Source of the DNA: Alviniconcha marisindica
Lineage: Eukaryota > Mollusca > Gastropoda > Provannidae
Length of the DNA stretch: 64,000 bases
Direction of reading: 5' to 3'
Assembly: GCA_018857735.1 (NCBI GenBank)
Contig: JABMCL010000968.1
Span: forward strand, 311,001 to 375,000
Below the pieces are notes generated by a model, which worked only from the letters and a program-made list of their open reading frames with translations, was not told where the DNA came from and made no database searches. Each line of letters begins with the position of its first letter. Positions within the stretch are counted from its first letter, which is position 1. Both the position numbers and the translations under genes were made by a program. Positions 43,701-53,814 of the stretch are shown here, one piece after another.

Positions 43701-46700
43701 GAGACATTTGTCTGTGTTAGCTACTGAAGAACTGTCTGTCCTAGTTCTATAATCTGTCAGTTTCAAAGCCATTTGTGACCAACTGCATTTGCAACCAAAG
43801 AACCATTTATTCTACTTCTACCACCTATTGCTTTCAGTGCCTTTTGTAACTAATTGCAAATTCTGAAGAACCATCTATTCTAGTTCTACCACGTATCACT
43901 TTCAAAGACCTTTGTAACTACCTGCATTTGCAACTGACAAACTATATATTCTGTCTAGTTCTACCATTTATCAGTTTCAAAGACATGTGTAACCAATTGT
44001 CTGTCCTGAGGTGACCCTGTGTGGTTGACAGGACATTAAAATCCAATTACTAACCAACTAACTGTAACGAATTGTATAGTTCTAGTCTTTCTGTCTATTA
44101 GTTTCAAAGTCATTTGTGACCAACTGCATTTGCAACTGAAGATTGCCCTGATATAACTGTAACAGTTAACTGGGCGTAAAACACCAAATTACTTATTACT
44201 TACTTGCAACTGAAGGGCCCCCAGTATGTATCTTAACTGAGTTGGCAGAACTGTACCAAATGTCATGGTGTTTGATGCAGTCTAGTCTTTCAGTACCACT
44301 GCAGTGCCAACGGGCACAGACAGCTTGTTCAGCAAGTTGAAGGCTGGATCTGAGGGTCTTGAATCCAACCCTCTTATCAATCCCTTGACCCTCAGGATGT
44401 TGTGGCAGTCAACAGTATAGTGTCTTCACCTGGACCACTGTCTTTGACTGGAGCAGCAGTGGTGAATTTTGCAGGCCTTTGGTAGACCATCTTTGATGAT
44501 TTGGTGCCAGCTTTTTTCTGCTGCCCTCATTGCCACTCAAGGATGCCCCTGTGTCAAGCATTCAGTACCACAAATCATGATCTAGACAATGAGGCGGGTC
44601 TCATAAAAGCTGCAGTTAGTGTTGGTCTTCTTAGTGGTGGACAGGTGGATGTGGCACTTCTGTAGTTTCTGGTCATCTGTAATTTTGATAACTGTATACT
44701 GGTTGCCACTTGCTGCTTGAAGTCTAACACCGTTTGGGCTGTGCGGTCTTATTAGGCTGTATGCGCTTGGAAAGATTCATAAGTAGTTCTTCTGTGTTAC
44801 TAGGGTTTCCTGTTGTTGATAAAAGCTTGTGCATGCAAGTTCTTTGAAACCTCATGAACGAATAGCTTTTGCTTGCACATTAATTAAGACTTAACTGTAA
44901 CACTTTCTTTTGACATTCATTTTCAGACCCCAATGATTTTGACTGAAAAACAATACAAACCGTGCCAACCAGGACATTTTGATCTTGCAGTTTACCAGTT
45001 TCATTTTGAATTGAAATCATTGAGATTTACTCCAAAACAAGAAGTAATCAGTTCAGTTAGTTTTTTTGATTTGCATGAATTGAAAATAGAAGCACAATTT
45101 TGAACACATATGATTACTGGAGTTATTGCACTTTGAATGTTCAGTATCCCTGTGCGTGAACTTGTTTGTCTGTCTTCAATTTCTGTCATTCATGTGCGTG
45201 TGACTGTGAAACGCTGGCTTACGCCTCAGATAGAATTTTAAGTTAAAAACAAGCACTGTGTTAACTGTTTGGTGCATGTTTGTGATCATTTCTCTTTGGG
45301 TTGCTGTTGCGAATGCAGTTGCTGTGTTACTGAAGGATGAGAGGCTGCATGCTGTATTTTCTCTGTGTGCTTATAGTGTGGCCAGTTACCCTATGGCCTG
45401 GGCACGTAGCTCGGATTTGGCTGAGGTCTGGGCTGCTGTAATTACATCTGCGATCTAGACCAGACTTGAATCAGAAGTCTGACGTCTTTACTGCCCCAGA
45501 TTCTTCATCTGTCTGCCATACTTTCAGACCACAGCTCTGTGCTCCAGACAGCAAATGGTGCTCAGTGTCACATGGGCTGCACCTCAGAGCCAAGCTGAGC
45601 ATGGTTCGCATCGGGCCCAGCGTGGCTGAGTGTAATTGCCGTATCCCGCGCCCAGCCAAAGCCTCAGCCTGAACATGTTCGCTAATGTAAATAGCCCCAG
45701 AGTCTTACATCTTGGCACACTGCAGTCAGTGACTTCCTGCCTGCCCTTCTTTATCTCTGTCCCCCCTTTACTGCATCATAGCCAGTCCCAGCCCATACCT
45801 GCCCCCCTTTACTACATCATAGCCAGTCCCAGCTCCATGCCTGCCCCCCTTTACTGCATCATAGCCAGTCCCAGCTCCATGCCTGCCCCCTTTCACTGCA
45901 TCATAGCCAGTCCCAGCCCATACCTGCCCCCCTTTACTGCATCATAGCCAGTCCCAGCTCCATGCCTGCCCCCCTTTACTGCATCATAGCCAGTCCCAGC
46001 TCCATGCCTGCCCCCCTTTACTGCATCATAGCCAGTCCCAGCCCATACCTGCCCCCCTTTACTGCATCATAGCCAGTCCCAGCTCCATGCCTGCCCCCCT
46101 TTACTGCATCATAGCCAGTCCCAGCTCCATGCCTGCCCCCCTTCACTGCATCATAGCCAGTCCCAGCCCATACCTGCCCCCCTTTACTGCATCATAGCCA
46201 GCCAGCCTGTACCTGCCCCCCTTTACTGCATCATAGCCAGTCCCAGCTCCATGCCTGCCCCCCTTCACTGCATCATAGCCAGTCCCAGCCCATACCTGCC
46301 CCCCTTTACTGCATCATAGCCAGTCACAGCCTGTACCTGCCCCACTTTACTGCATCATAGCCAGTCCCAGCCTATACCTGCCCCCTTTACTGCATCATAG
46401 CCAGTCCCAGCCTATACCTGCCCCCCTTTACTGCATCATAGCCAGTCCCAGCTCCATGCCTGCCCCCCTTTACTGCTGCCCCTACCCCCCATTACTGCAT
46501 CATAGCCAGTCCCAGTTCCATGCTCTATTAAAGATCATGCACAGTAACTATGCTTTGTGTGGCTGACTTGTATGATTTATTTAATGGACATAACTAAGAC
46601 ATTTCTTCCAGTTTTGCTTTTGAATGTCAGTCTTCTCAGTACAGTCACTCTTCTTCTTTGGACATTCATGTATGTATACATATATATACATATGTACTCT

Positions 46701-49700
46701 TAAAGTAAACTTTTGGTTTAAGAGCTTCATTCCCCAAAGCCTGTGGCGGCAAAGCATTTTGCTGTTACAGTAATCCTTGGTACCGGCACTTCATTTTGTC
46801 AGCTGCAAGTTAGCACTTCCAGAGCATTGATCTGTTTTCAGAAGTCCTGTCAGACAATTTGATGATGGAAAGTTTGTCGTCGCAAGCAGAGACTTCAACT
46901 GTGTACAGCGGGACAGTTTGATGATGAAAAGTTTGAATCAGTTTGTTGACAGAAACAGACGATTCAGATAGTGTAGCCCCTGATAGGTGATGGGAGACCA
47001 CCGGCCTTTTAGGACCACTTTTTCTGGAACTTCCCCTCCATATTTCCATGTCAACTCATCCCTTGCCAAGAAAATCTTTAGTTTGATTTTATGGTCATCT
47101 TACAAGAGGGGTTCCACTGTGCTAAGCTGTGTAAGAAGTAGTTCACTAAATTTCTTCTGGTGATAGTTTGACACTGAAAGTGTGGTTAGTGCTAGGCTTT
47201 TTTAATTTATATTTTATTGGGAACATCTAGAGCACTAAGTACCAGTTTAGATTTTTCCTTGAAATTGAGAACATTGCAGTATTTCACAATGCCCTATCCT
47301 GTGTACTAATTCAAACCTTTAGAACCCAAACAAACTCTGCTTTCAGGTAATTTCTTCTCCAACAACCCAGTGCACAGCTTTTCCCCAGTCCACCAGGGTG
47401 CAGCCCTTTTCACCCCACCAGTCCACCAGGGTGCAGCCCTTTTCACCCCACCAGTTCACCAGGGTGCAGCCCATTTCACCGCACCAGTTCACCAGGGTGC
47501 AGGTGATTTCACCCAAACTCCCGACAACACTTTTGTCAGCATTGCTGATGCAGACAACCGCCGCACCAGCACACCAAACCAATCCTCCAGTGCCAATCCC
47601 TCCAGCAGTGCTAATCCGTTCATCAGTACCAGCAACAAGGAGCCGAGTTACGACGCAGAGGCAGCTGCAGCAGGCGGTGATGTTACAGCAACTTGTGAAA
47701 ACCTTGACACCTCCACGCAGCAGCAAGTAGAAAGAATCAAGAGCTTGTGAGTTTTAGTACAACTGGGGCCAACTTTCTGTGCTGACTCTTGTTTCGGTAT
47801 CCTTTCCACCCCCGTATTACCGCAGTAGCAGTTAAAAGATTCCAGTCATTCTGCCAAAAGTGCAGGTGGCAGGTTACAGCTAAACACGCATGCACCTTAC
47901 GTATGTGGCTTTGCATGAAGTGTCATGGTGCATGGTTGTGTGGTGTACACAGGACTTGCGCTGAGACGGCAGCAGTTTCATGTGGCACCAGCCATGCCAG
48001 CGCTGTAAGTACCCCACTTTGGTAGATATTCAAAAATGCGCAATAAAAAGCTAGTCACTCGCGTAGAATCACATGCGAGCGCAGTGAGTCTGCTCGAGAG
48101 CGGAGAATAGTGCTATATAAAAGCAATCATCATCATCATGTATCACCAACTGATTAAGCTGGAGTATTTAACCGTTGCAGGATAGAGTGATATTAATGGC
48201 CTGTCTGTGTTAAAATTCATGACTCCAGCATACAGTTGAAGGCCACTGTGCGGTCAGTTTGTGGTTAAAAAGCTTGCAAACGTCAGCTACTTCTGTAGTA
48301 CTTTGTAAGATGCAGCATTATTGGGTTATTTGCTGCACAGCATTTGTGCTCTTTTCCACAGGCCGGAGAATGGTTGCTGACTGATCGGTCAGCTCATGGT
48401 CCAGTCTTACCGGTTTCCCACATCTTGATTTGGGAGGGTAATAACATTCCTGTCCTGCTGTGGATTCCCCATGATATATTTGTGTTTGGATTGAGTTTGT
48501 AGGTATGGCTTGGGTGTAGTTTTATGTTTATGGGAAGAGGTCTGAAATGTGTGTTGACCTATGACAGTGTTTGTTCCAAGGTGACCCTGTGTGGTTGACA
48601 GGATCTTGCAGTCCAGTTCCTAATTGTTCCCCCTGTTGTGAAACCTGTTCACCACATGCCACTTACCAGCAGCTATTTTTGTAGATCTCATTGTACTCAG
48701 TATGACTGTCAAACTGTTACTGTAACACCACCACAGGAATCATTATACTGTGACTAGTATTTCATGCACACCGTGTTAAATTGTAACACCACCACAGGAA
48801 TCATTATACTGTGACTAGCATTTCATGCACACTGTGTTAAATTGTAACACCATCCCCAGGAATCATTATACTGTGACTAGTATTTCATGCACACTGTGTT
48901 AAATTGTAACACCACCACAGGAATCATTATACTGTGACTAGTATTTCATGCACACTGTGTTAAACTGTAACACCACCACAGGAATCATTATACTGTGACT
49001 AGTATTTCATGCACACTGTGTTAAACTGTAACACCACCACATGAATCATTATACTGTGACTAGTATTTCATGCACACCGTGTTAAATGGGAACACCACCA
49101 CAGGAATCATCATACTGTGACTAGTATTTCATGCACACTGTGTTAAACTTTTAACACCACCACAGGAATCAAAACTGTGACTAGTATTTCATGCACACTG
49201 TGTTAAACTGTAACGCCACCACAGGAATCATTATACTGTGACTAGTATTTCATGCACACTGTGTTAAACTGTAACGCCACCACAGGAATCATTATACTGT
49301 GACTAGTATTTCATGCACACTGTGTTAAATTGTAACGCCACCACAGGAATCATTATACCGTGACTAGTATTTCATGCACACCGTGTTAAATGGTAACACC
49401 CCCACAGGAATCATCATGCTGTGACTAGTATTTCATGCACACTGTTAAATTGTAACACCACCACAGGAATCATACTGTGACTAGCATTTCATGCACACTG
49501 TGTTAAACTGTAACACCACCGCAGGAATCATTATACTGTGACTAGTATTTCATGTACACTGTGTTAAACTGCAACGCCACCACAGGAATCATTATACTGT
49601 GACTAGTATTTCATGCACACTGTGTTAAACTGTAACACCACCACAGGAATCATTATACTGTGACTAGCATTTCATGCACACTGTGTTAAATTGTAACACC

Positions 49701-51521
49701 ATCACAGGAATCATTATACTGTGACAAGTATTTCATGCACACTGTGTTAAACTGTAACACCACCACAGGAATCATTATACTGTGACTAGTATTTCATGCA
49801 CACTGTGTTAAACTGTAACACCACCACATGAATCATTATACTGTGACTAGTATTTCATGCACACTGTGTTAAATTGTAACACCACCACAGGAATCATTAT
49901 ACTGTGACTAGTATTTCATGCACACCGTGTTAAATGGTAACACCCCCACAGGAATCATCATACTGTGACTAGTATTTCATGCACACTGTGTTAAATTGTA
50001 ACACCACCACAGGAATCATACTGTGACTAGCATTTCATGCACACTGTGTTAAACTGTAACACCACCGCAGGAATCATTATACTGTGACTAGTATTTCATG
50101 CACACTGTGTTAAACTGTAACACCACCACAGGAATCATTATACTGTGACTAGTATTTCATGCACACTGTGTTAAATTGTAACACCACCACAGGAATCATT
50201 ATACCGTGACTAGTATTTCATGCACACTGTGTTAAATTGTAACACCATCACAGGAATCATACTATGACTAGTATTTCATACACACTGTGTTAAATTGTAA
50301 CACCACCACAGGAATCATTATACTGTGACTAGTATTTCATGCACACTGAAGCAAAACGGTCTAGAATCTGCTGGGTCATTTCTCTCAACTGTTTTTCACT
50401 GTTCACTGATAAGTCATTTCTCTTCATTGTTTTGACTGCTCACAGATGGGTCATTTCTCTTCATTGTTTTGACTGCTCACAGATGGGTCATTTCTCTTCA
50501 TTGTTTTGACTGCTCACAGATGGGTCATTTCTCTTCATTGTTTTGACTGCTCACAGATAGGTCATTTCTCTTCATTGTTTTGACTGCTCACAGATGGGTC
50601 ATTTCTCTTCATTGTTTTGACTGCTCACAGATGGGTCATTACTCTTCATTGTTTTGACTGCTCACAGATGGGTCATTTCTCTTCATTGACTGCTCACAGA
50701 TAGATCATTCTCTTCATTGTTTTGACTCTCACAGATAGATCATTTTTCTTTGTTGCTTTAACTGCTCACAGATAGATCATTTCTCTTCATTGTTTTGACT
50801 CTCACAGATAGATCATTTCTCTTTGTTGTTTTAACTGCTCACAGATAGGTTATTTCTCTTCATTGTTTTGACTGCTCACACATAGATCATTTTCCTTTGT
50901 TGCTTTAACTGCTCACATAGATCATTTTTCTTTGTTGCTTTGACTGCTCACAGATAGGTCATTTTCTCTTTGTTGCTTTGACTGCTCACATGTGGATAAT
51001 TTCTCTTCATTGTTTTAACTGCTCGGAGATGGGTCATTTCTCTTCATTGTTTTGACTGCTCACAGATAGATCATTTTTCTTTGTTGTTTTGACTGCTTGC
51101 ATATAGGTCATTTCTCTTCATTGTTTTGACTGCTCACAGATAGGTTATTTCTCTTCATTGGTTTGACTGCTCACAGATAGAGTTTCTCTTCATTGTTTTG
51201 ACTGCTCACAGATAGGTTATTTCTCTTCATTGTTTTGACTGCTCACAGATAGACAATTGTTCTTCATTGTTTTGACTGCTCACAGATAGACAATTGTTCT
51301 TCATTGTTTTGACTGCTCACAGATAGACAATTGTTTACTTCATTGTTCTGACTGCTCACAGATAGATCATTCTCTTCGTTGTTTTGACTCTCACAGATAG
51401 ATCATTCTGTTTGTTGTTTTGACTCTCACAGATAGTCATTTTTCTTCACTGCCCTGCTTGTTTCAGATTCAAGGCAACCCAGCGTCTCCTCCCAAACAAT
51501 GTCGGAGGAACAGCAACATGA
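31615..51521 (+). CDS. CEP44: CEP44, centrosomal protein 44 (10 coding exons, 593 codons)
   Basis: Centriole protein; in vertebrates CEP44 binds microtubules of the proximal centriole and is needed for centriole-to-centrosome conversion. Exons: 31615-31706, 33543-33693, 34406-34609, 36486-36528, 38057-38422, 41170-41357, 42616-42795, 43319-43421, 47347-47746, 51467-51521; all GT/AG, all phases join, total 1779 bases before the stop. Residues 1-149 form the conserved N-terminal globular domain (MVSIGDLKNNIR..., ESVYKVLRDMF.FKPSMTKEQF). About 150-348 is charged and low in complexity. 349-408 is a coiled coil (RLLRIEERLDNVEGL, LHARLLLLENRM). 456-497 is an 11-residue tandem repeat. The C-terminus QQVERIKSLFKATQRLLP matches the family's end. 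Longer than the roughly 390-residue human protein because of the middle and repeat regions. The ATG directly follows the acceptor and matches the family's start. Confidence 0.93.
31707..33542. other. CEP44 intron 1, little structure
   Basis: A G run at 33408-33418 and a short GT tract at 33436-33450. The text around 32350-32440 and 32960-33065 (ggtccctgggactccc, ccattagtgag; gtgcgtcccatgggaccc, taatgggagccc) looks like inverted copies of one piece. No coding. Confidence 0.45.
33543..33693 (+). CDS. CEP44: CEP44 coding exon 2
   Basis: Acceptor ccacattttag, donor gtatgt at 33694, ends phase 0. Encodes LAKGNPQALLPVYNHLF, then TNFNPQFTADVANML and KSDVRFMESVYK, the core of the CEP44 domain. Confidence 0.95.
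33694..34405. other. CEP44 intron 2, no recognisable feature
   Basis: AT-rich, unique-looking. The cluster tgagatgtttcaaactttgc with atgatgattacatg is echoed at 36030-36060 and 39468-39495, so a faint dispersed repeat may be present. Confidence 0.4.
34406..34609 (+). CDS. CEP44: CEP44 coding exon 3
   Basis: Acceptor cttgtatacag, donor gtatgt at 34610, 68 codons exactly. Encodes VLRDMFCFKPSMTKEQFF, AERKIIMCIEIMRLV and a tail ending TGLHPK. The exon end and its donor are copied in tandem downstream. Confidence 0.95.
34540..34970 (+). repeat. 81-84-bp tandem repeat spanning the CEP44 exon 3 donor
   Basis: Unit = exon tail (caaccccaacatcaaggtgt, ...gacacaggactacaccctaag) + donor gtatgtatgggtag + intron start. 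Donor positions: 34610 (real), 34694, 34775 and a degraded cagtatat at 34858; a fifth partial unit ends near 34960. Copy 2 has a stop (aaataa) inside the exon-like part, while copies 3 and 4 remain open. Confidence 0.93.
34971..36485. other. CEP44 intron 3 remainder
   Basis: Poly-C tract 35826-35854; otherwise AT-rich and without recognisable features. Confidence 0.45.
36486..36528 (+). CDS. CEP44: CEP44 coding exon 4 (small)
   Basis: 43-base exon with acceptor ttccctccacag and donor gtaagt at 36529; phase 0 in, phase 1 out. Encodes RVSSHELVTSEPSS. Support comes from strong splice sites and correct phase joining; the sequence itself is not conserved enough to recognise. Confidence 0.75.
36595..36945 (+). 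mobile_element. Truncated SINE, family C (old copy)
   Basis: Matches 17010-17355 of the full-length element (gttaccacagcagcac, gcaggtggcaggttacag, tatgtggctttgaatgac, gatattcaaaatgagctgt, agaacagcactctataaa). The tRNA head is missing. Confidence 0.85.
37285..37385 (+). mobile_element. SINE-core fragment, family A
   Basis: Contains gttgcttaacgtccacagaa, ttattagggacgggagccc and cacacagctcctg. Confidence 0.75.
37553..37855 (+). repeat. 109-bp tandem repeat, three copies
   Basis: Units start at 37553, 37662 and 37771 with gaatttgtcttggtgacgtt and include tataaaagttctaaataaat. The third is truncated. Confidence 0.93.
38057..38422 (+). CDS. CEP44: CEP44 coding exon 5
   Basis: Acceptor gatgcattgcag, donor gtaagt at 38423, phase 1. 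Lysine-rich and charged (EGLNRKVAEKANRKTSD..., YLRPKSPDEDDYKKAGG, SLSPQLSQKKSRS), predicted disordered. The last 21 bases of the exon recur at 39439-39459 within the following intronic array. Confidence 0.88.
38423..39470 (+). repeat. About 70-110-bp minisatellite incorporating the CEP44 exon 5 end
   Basis: Units share atgcagggctggcagagaaa and agtgagtcaccagctatc. The 3' group (39130-39460) adds a piece of the exon tail (gaagtggtcarcatg). The final copy at 39439-39459 reproduces the last 21 exon bases exactly, but is followed by tttaaac instead of the donor. Confidence 0.92.
39590..39975 (+). mobile_element. Dispersed repeat, family D (copy 1 of 2)
   Basis: About 380 bp shared with 54285-54690: starts cttaacatccacggatgga, ctgttagggacggggac; middle gactgccgccagaacaac, acagtcacaaagacaatgtc; end cccagctccacctccttgct. 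The head carries the same constant core as families A and B. Confidence 0.8.
40400..40430 (+). repeat. Poly-C tract
   Basis: About 18-20 consecutive C at 40410-40429 within intron 5. Confidence 0.9.
40709..40938 (+). repeat. 46-bp minisatellite, 5 near-perfect copies
   Basis: acttgcttctgtgcttgcac plus agtacggtcactttcagttc plus tgacgt; period 46 (40709, 40755...). Copies are almost identical, suggesting recent expansion. Confidence 0.95.
41170..41357 (+). CDS. CEP44: CEP44 coding exon 6
   Basis: Acceptor gactgctgtgcag, donor gtcagt at 41358, ends phase 0. Encodes GKRSGDSGHMRVADVLAKG and ends DWDPSEAVECILAKV..LTSFMK. Confidence 0.85.
41358..42615. other. CEP44 intron 6, no recognisable feature
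   Basis: AT-rich and without repeats, apart from a (GT)n stub directly before the exon 7 acceptor. Confidence 0.4.
42616..42795 (+). CDS. CEP44: CEP44 coding exon 7 (coiled coil)
   Basis: Sixty codons: AVEGRLLRIEERLDNVEGL, HEMETLHARLLLLENRM, the conserved CEP44 coiled coil. The acceptor gggatcag is unusual: a (GT)n tract stands where a pyrimidine tract is expected. Donor gttagt at 42796. Confidence 0.88.
43319..43421 (+). CDS. CEP44: CEP44 coding exon 8
   Basis: Acceptor cttgttttctcag, donor gtaagt at 43422, phase 1. Encodes ESHALSPEPMRLGHSTEER and TSPFVSLERG. Confidence 0.85.
43422..45755. other. CEP44 intron 8, first half: SINE 3' scraps
   Basis: 43535-43600 (gatagataacttttatatag, actcgctgcgctttgcagca) resembles a dispersed repeat end. 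43720-44215 contains four diverged copies of a phrase like aactgcatttgcaac...tctagttctaccattta. 44000-44060 and 44155-44200 have the tgtgtggttgacaggac and gggcgtaaaacaccaaatta ends common to local SINE-like copies. No coding. Confidence 0.5.
45758..46525 (+). repeat. 42-bp minisatellite, about 18 copies
   Basis: catagccagtcccagctcca plus tgcctgcccccctttactgc. Two variants (agctccatgcc / agcccatacc) alternate in blocks. Confidence 0.95.
46526..47346. other. CEP44 intron 8, last part: no recognisable feature
   Basis: Short TA-rich tract at 46675-46692; a local duplication of gacagtttgatgatggaaag / gacagtttgatgatgaaaag at about 46851 and 46910. Confidence 0.45.
47347..47746 (+). CDS. CEP44: CEP44 coding exon 9 with in-frame tandem repeat
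   Basis: Acceptor ctgctttcag, donor gtgagt at 47747, phase 2. Contains about four 33-bp units encoding PVHQGAALFTP variants, then a Ser/Asn-rich linker and QQQVERIKSL. Reading on past the donor gives an immediate TGA, so splicing to 51467 is required for the conserved C-terminus. Confidence 0.88.
47765..48150 (+). mobile_element. SINE, family C, head-truncated copy
   Basis: Starts at the body (ggccaactttctgtgctgac) and continues through gcaggtggcaggttacagct and the tail agtgctatataaaagcaatc with (ATC)n. Very similar to 16975-17350. It lies just 3' of the CEP44 exon 9 donor. Confidence 0.9.
48700..50350 (+). repeat. 61-bp satellite with higher-order structure, about 27 copies
   Basis: Unit gtaacaccaccacaggaatc plus attatactgtgactagtatt plus tcatgcacactgtgttaaact. 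A distinctive run of units (variant with aacacccccacagg, then a short unit with gaatcatactgtgactagc, then caccaccgcagg) occurs at about 49379 and again at about 49923, offset about 544 bases. Confidence 0.95.
50385..51450 (+). repeat. 37-bp minisatellite resembling the CEP44 exon 10 acceptor, about 28 copies
   Basis: Unit gtcatttctcttcattgttt plus tgactgctcacag|atgg. The real intron end at 51437-51470 (tcatttttcttcactgccct, gcttgtttcag|attc) aligns along the unit. Later units are shorter and more diverged (31-36 bp). Confidence 0.93.
51467..51521 (+). CDS. CEP44: CEP44 last coding exon
   Basis: Acceptor gcttgtttcag, TGA at 51519-51521. Encodes FKATQRLLPNNVGGTAT, completing the CEP44 C-terminal helix. 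The upstream 37-bp array resembles this acceptor. Confidence 0.88.
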
Positions 51522-53650
51522 GGTCACAGTCTTTGATCACACCGTGACAACATCTGTGTCTCCACTGGGTTCAGAAGGGTTTACAAGGCTATGACGATGA
51601 AGGAGAAAAGTGTTTGAATGTTAAACAGATGTGTGAGCACTGCTTACTGCGTATTCATGACATCTTCATCTCTCCTCACCTTGCTGCGAAACCTTCATTC
51701 TGAGACTGGTTCCAGAAGACTGAGCTAAATCCTCCTCCTCACACTGCCAGTGGAGCGTTGGTCTCCGGGGTTTTGTTTGTTTGTTTTTCAGGATGGATGT
51801 CCATCGTAAAATGATGGGTGTTCAGCGTAAAATGAAATTGTGCTGCTAAAACCTTGGGAAGCATAATTTCAGTATATATGGCATGCCTGCCAGACAAAAT
51901 AAGCTCTCAGTTTCATGTACAACTCATTTGGTAGACAGTGTTGGCGCTGAAGACTGTTTCCCATAATGTGTGTGTCCTCCAGTCTTCCTTCCCAGCAGTG
52001 TGAAAGTCTGTGTAAATAACTATGAAGAACTTGCACATAATGAGAGATGGGCAGTGGGTTTAATTTGAAATTGATTCAACTGAACACCTGCATATCTCAG
52101 TCAAAACAATTGCTGACCTATTTATAGTTGGTGTTGAGAATGATGTTAAGTTGTCTTTTATTGGAAACAATAACCAGCCAGTTAAAAGATGCATTATTGA
52201 TTGGGCGTTTAAGTGCATTGAATGGTTGGAAATGGTGGTTGAAGACACTGTCCCACTCATTCTGGTCACCATTGCAAGGAGTCAGGTTTGGGCATGGTAT
52301 GGCTTGCTGGTCTTCTGGGGACAGTTCCCTCTTTGTGAGCAATGAGGCAGTTTTCATGCTTATAGCTTGAGGTGGCCACCGTTAATCTGTGGACCAGTCA
52401 GGCCTGTTTTGGCTGGATGGTCTACTGGGAACAGCTCTTCTATTTTTTCACGCTCCTGTCACCCAAAGTGCTGCGGCTTTCACAAGTCTGAAGAATTAGT
52501 AAGTTTGAGGTTCACACATTTTAGATTGCCTTCAGTTGTTTCATCCTATGTTTGAAAGGTCCCATGTTTTTAGTTGAAGTCAATTCCCGTCTGCTGTTTT
52601 GGGTGCCTTGTTGGCCATGCCATGGTAGGAGACAAAAGTTTCGCAATTTTCTATCCAGCAAGTGACTTTCTCGTGACATTGTGAAGAAAAATGATCATCA
52701 AGAACATTATTTGTGTCCGTGGTTTGTGTTTTCGGAGGCAAGAGGCTAAAGTACTTTAAAATTCACTCAGTGTGCTTTTAGCAGTGAAGGGTTAAAGTAT
52801 TGACAGACAAAAAGAATTATCCTAGAAGCCTTTTGCCCCACTTCGTTTGTTTGCATGGTGTCGTGACTCATTTTATGTTCAAGGTATGTGATGTAAACTT
52901 GGTACAATGTATTTCTGGCCAAAGTTAGATAATTAAAAAGTAATTGTACATGTATGGATCTAAATGTCCAGTAACTTCCTTATTTTTCTGCAATCCGTCC
53001 AGCGGCGTTACTTATTATTTTGTTATTATTCCAGTGTATCTCCCTGTAATGTGCATTGTATTGCCTTTTTATCATTGCGCGCGTGTATGCTCTTTGTGTG
53101 TGTCTGTATGCGTCTGTGCGTGTTTGTGTGTACTCGCATTTGACTGGTGATGCAATCAGTCTCAGTTAGAAAGGCAGTGAAATGTGCGTATCAACCAACT
53201 TGTATGTGCAGTACACGTTTTTCGGACAGCGTAATTCACAGTCAGATGTCGTGATCATTTTCTCTGTCTAACCAAACAAACGAATTTCCTCCATCAACCT
53301 AAGTCCCGTGACTTCCTAAAGCAGTCCATTGTTCTGAGTGAGTGCTTCTGAAGTGAGCGACGTCAGTCTGTGGTAACATCCTGAGCAGAGATTAATCAGT
53401 TGTGGCTGAAATGGCCATTGTGTAGCCTGTCTTTTAACAAGGGGAAAATGGCTCTGCCTCAACTCAGAACCAAAAGTTGCCTTCTCTCGCTGTATATTAT
53501 TAAATTGGATGATTGAATACTTATTTTATTTTGCGTAAAATTACTCTGCTTGCGTTATCATAAATATTTTTTACTTATCACAATATTACGAGTGTACTGT
53601 GCATAAACTGCATTCCATGAAAAATGAAATAAATTATAATCATGTCAGGT
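51522..53650 (+). other. CEP44: Probable CEP44 3' UTR
   Basis: About 2.1 kb after the stop without satellites, unlike the flanks, ending at AATAAA (53628-53633) followed by a GT-rich stretch (tcaggtttgggttttgagtt). Short open frames inside it have no family resemblance. Confidence 0.55.
53628..53633 (+). promoter_or_regulatory. CEP44: Candidate poly(A) signal AATAAA
   Basis: AATAAA with a GT-rich downstream element 12-40 bases later. Best candidate for the CEP44 transcript end. Confidence 0.55.
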
Positions 53651-53814
53651 TTGGGTTTTGAGTTTGGTTCCTCTCCATTCTTTTTCTTTCTTGTAGAGAA
53701 TCTCCTCCATTGAAGTGTGTTTGTTTTGGTTCGTTCTGTGCAGTGTCTTCCGACATTGTATACATAATAAAAACCTTGCAGTACATTTCAGGGAAGAAGA
53801 ACTGATGACTATGC

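Noticed and set aside
45258..45947. Open frames near a serine/proline-rich stretch in CEP44 intron 8
   Set aside because: No matching splice sites or phase with the CEP44 chain, and they run into the 42-bp minisatellite.
52060..52370. Open frames on both strands after CEP44
   Set aside because: Short, no family features, within the probable 3' UTR.
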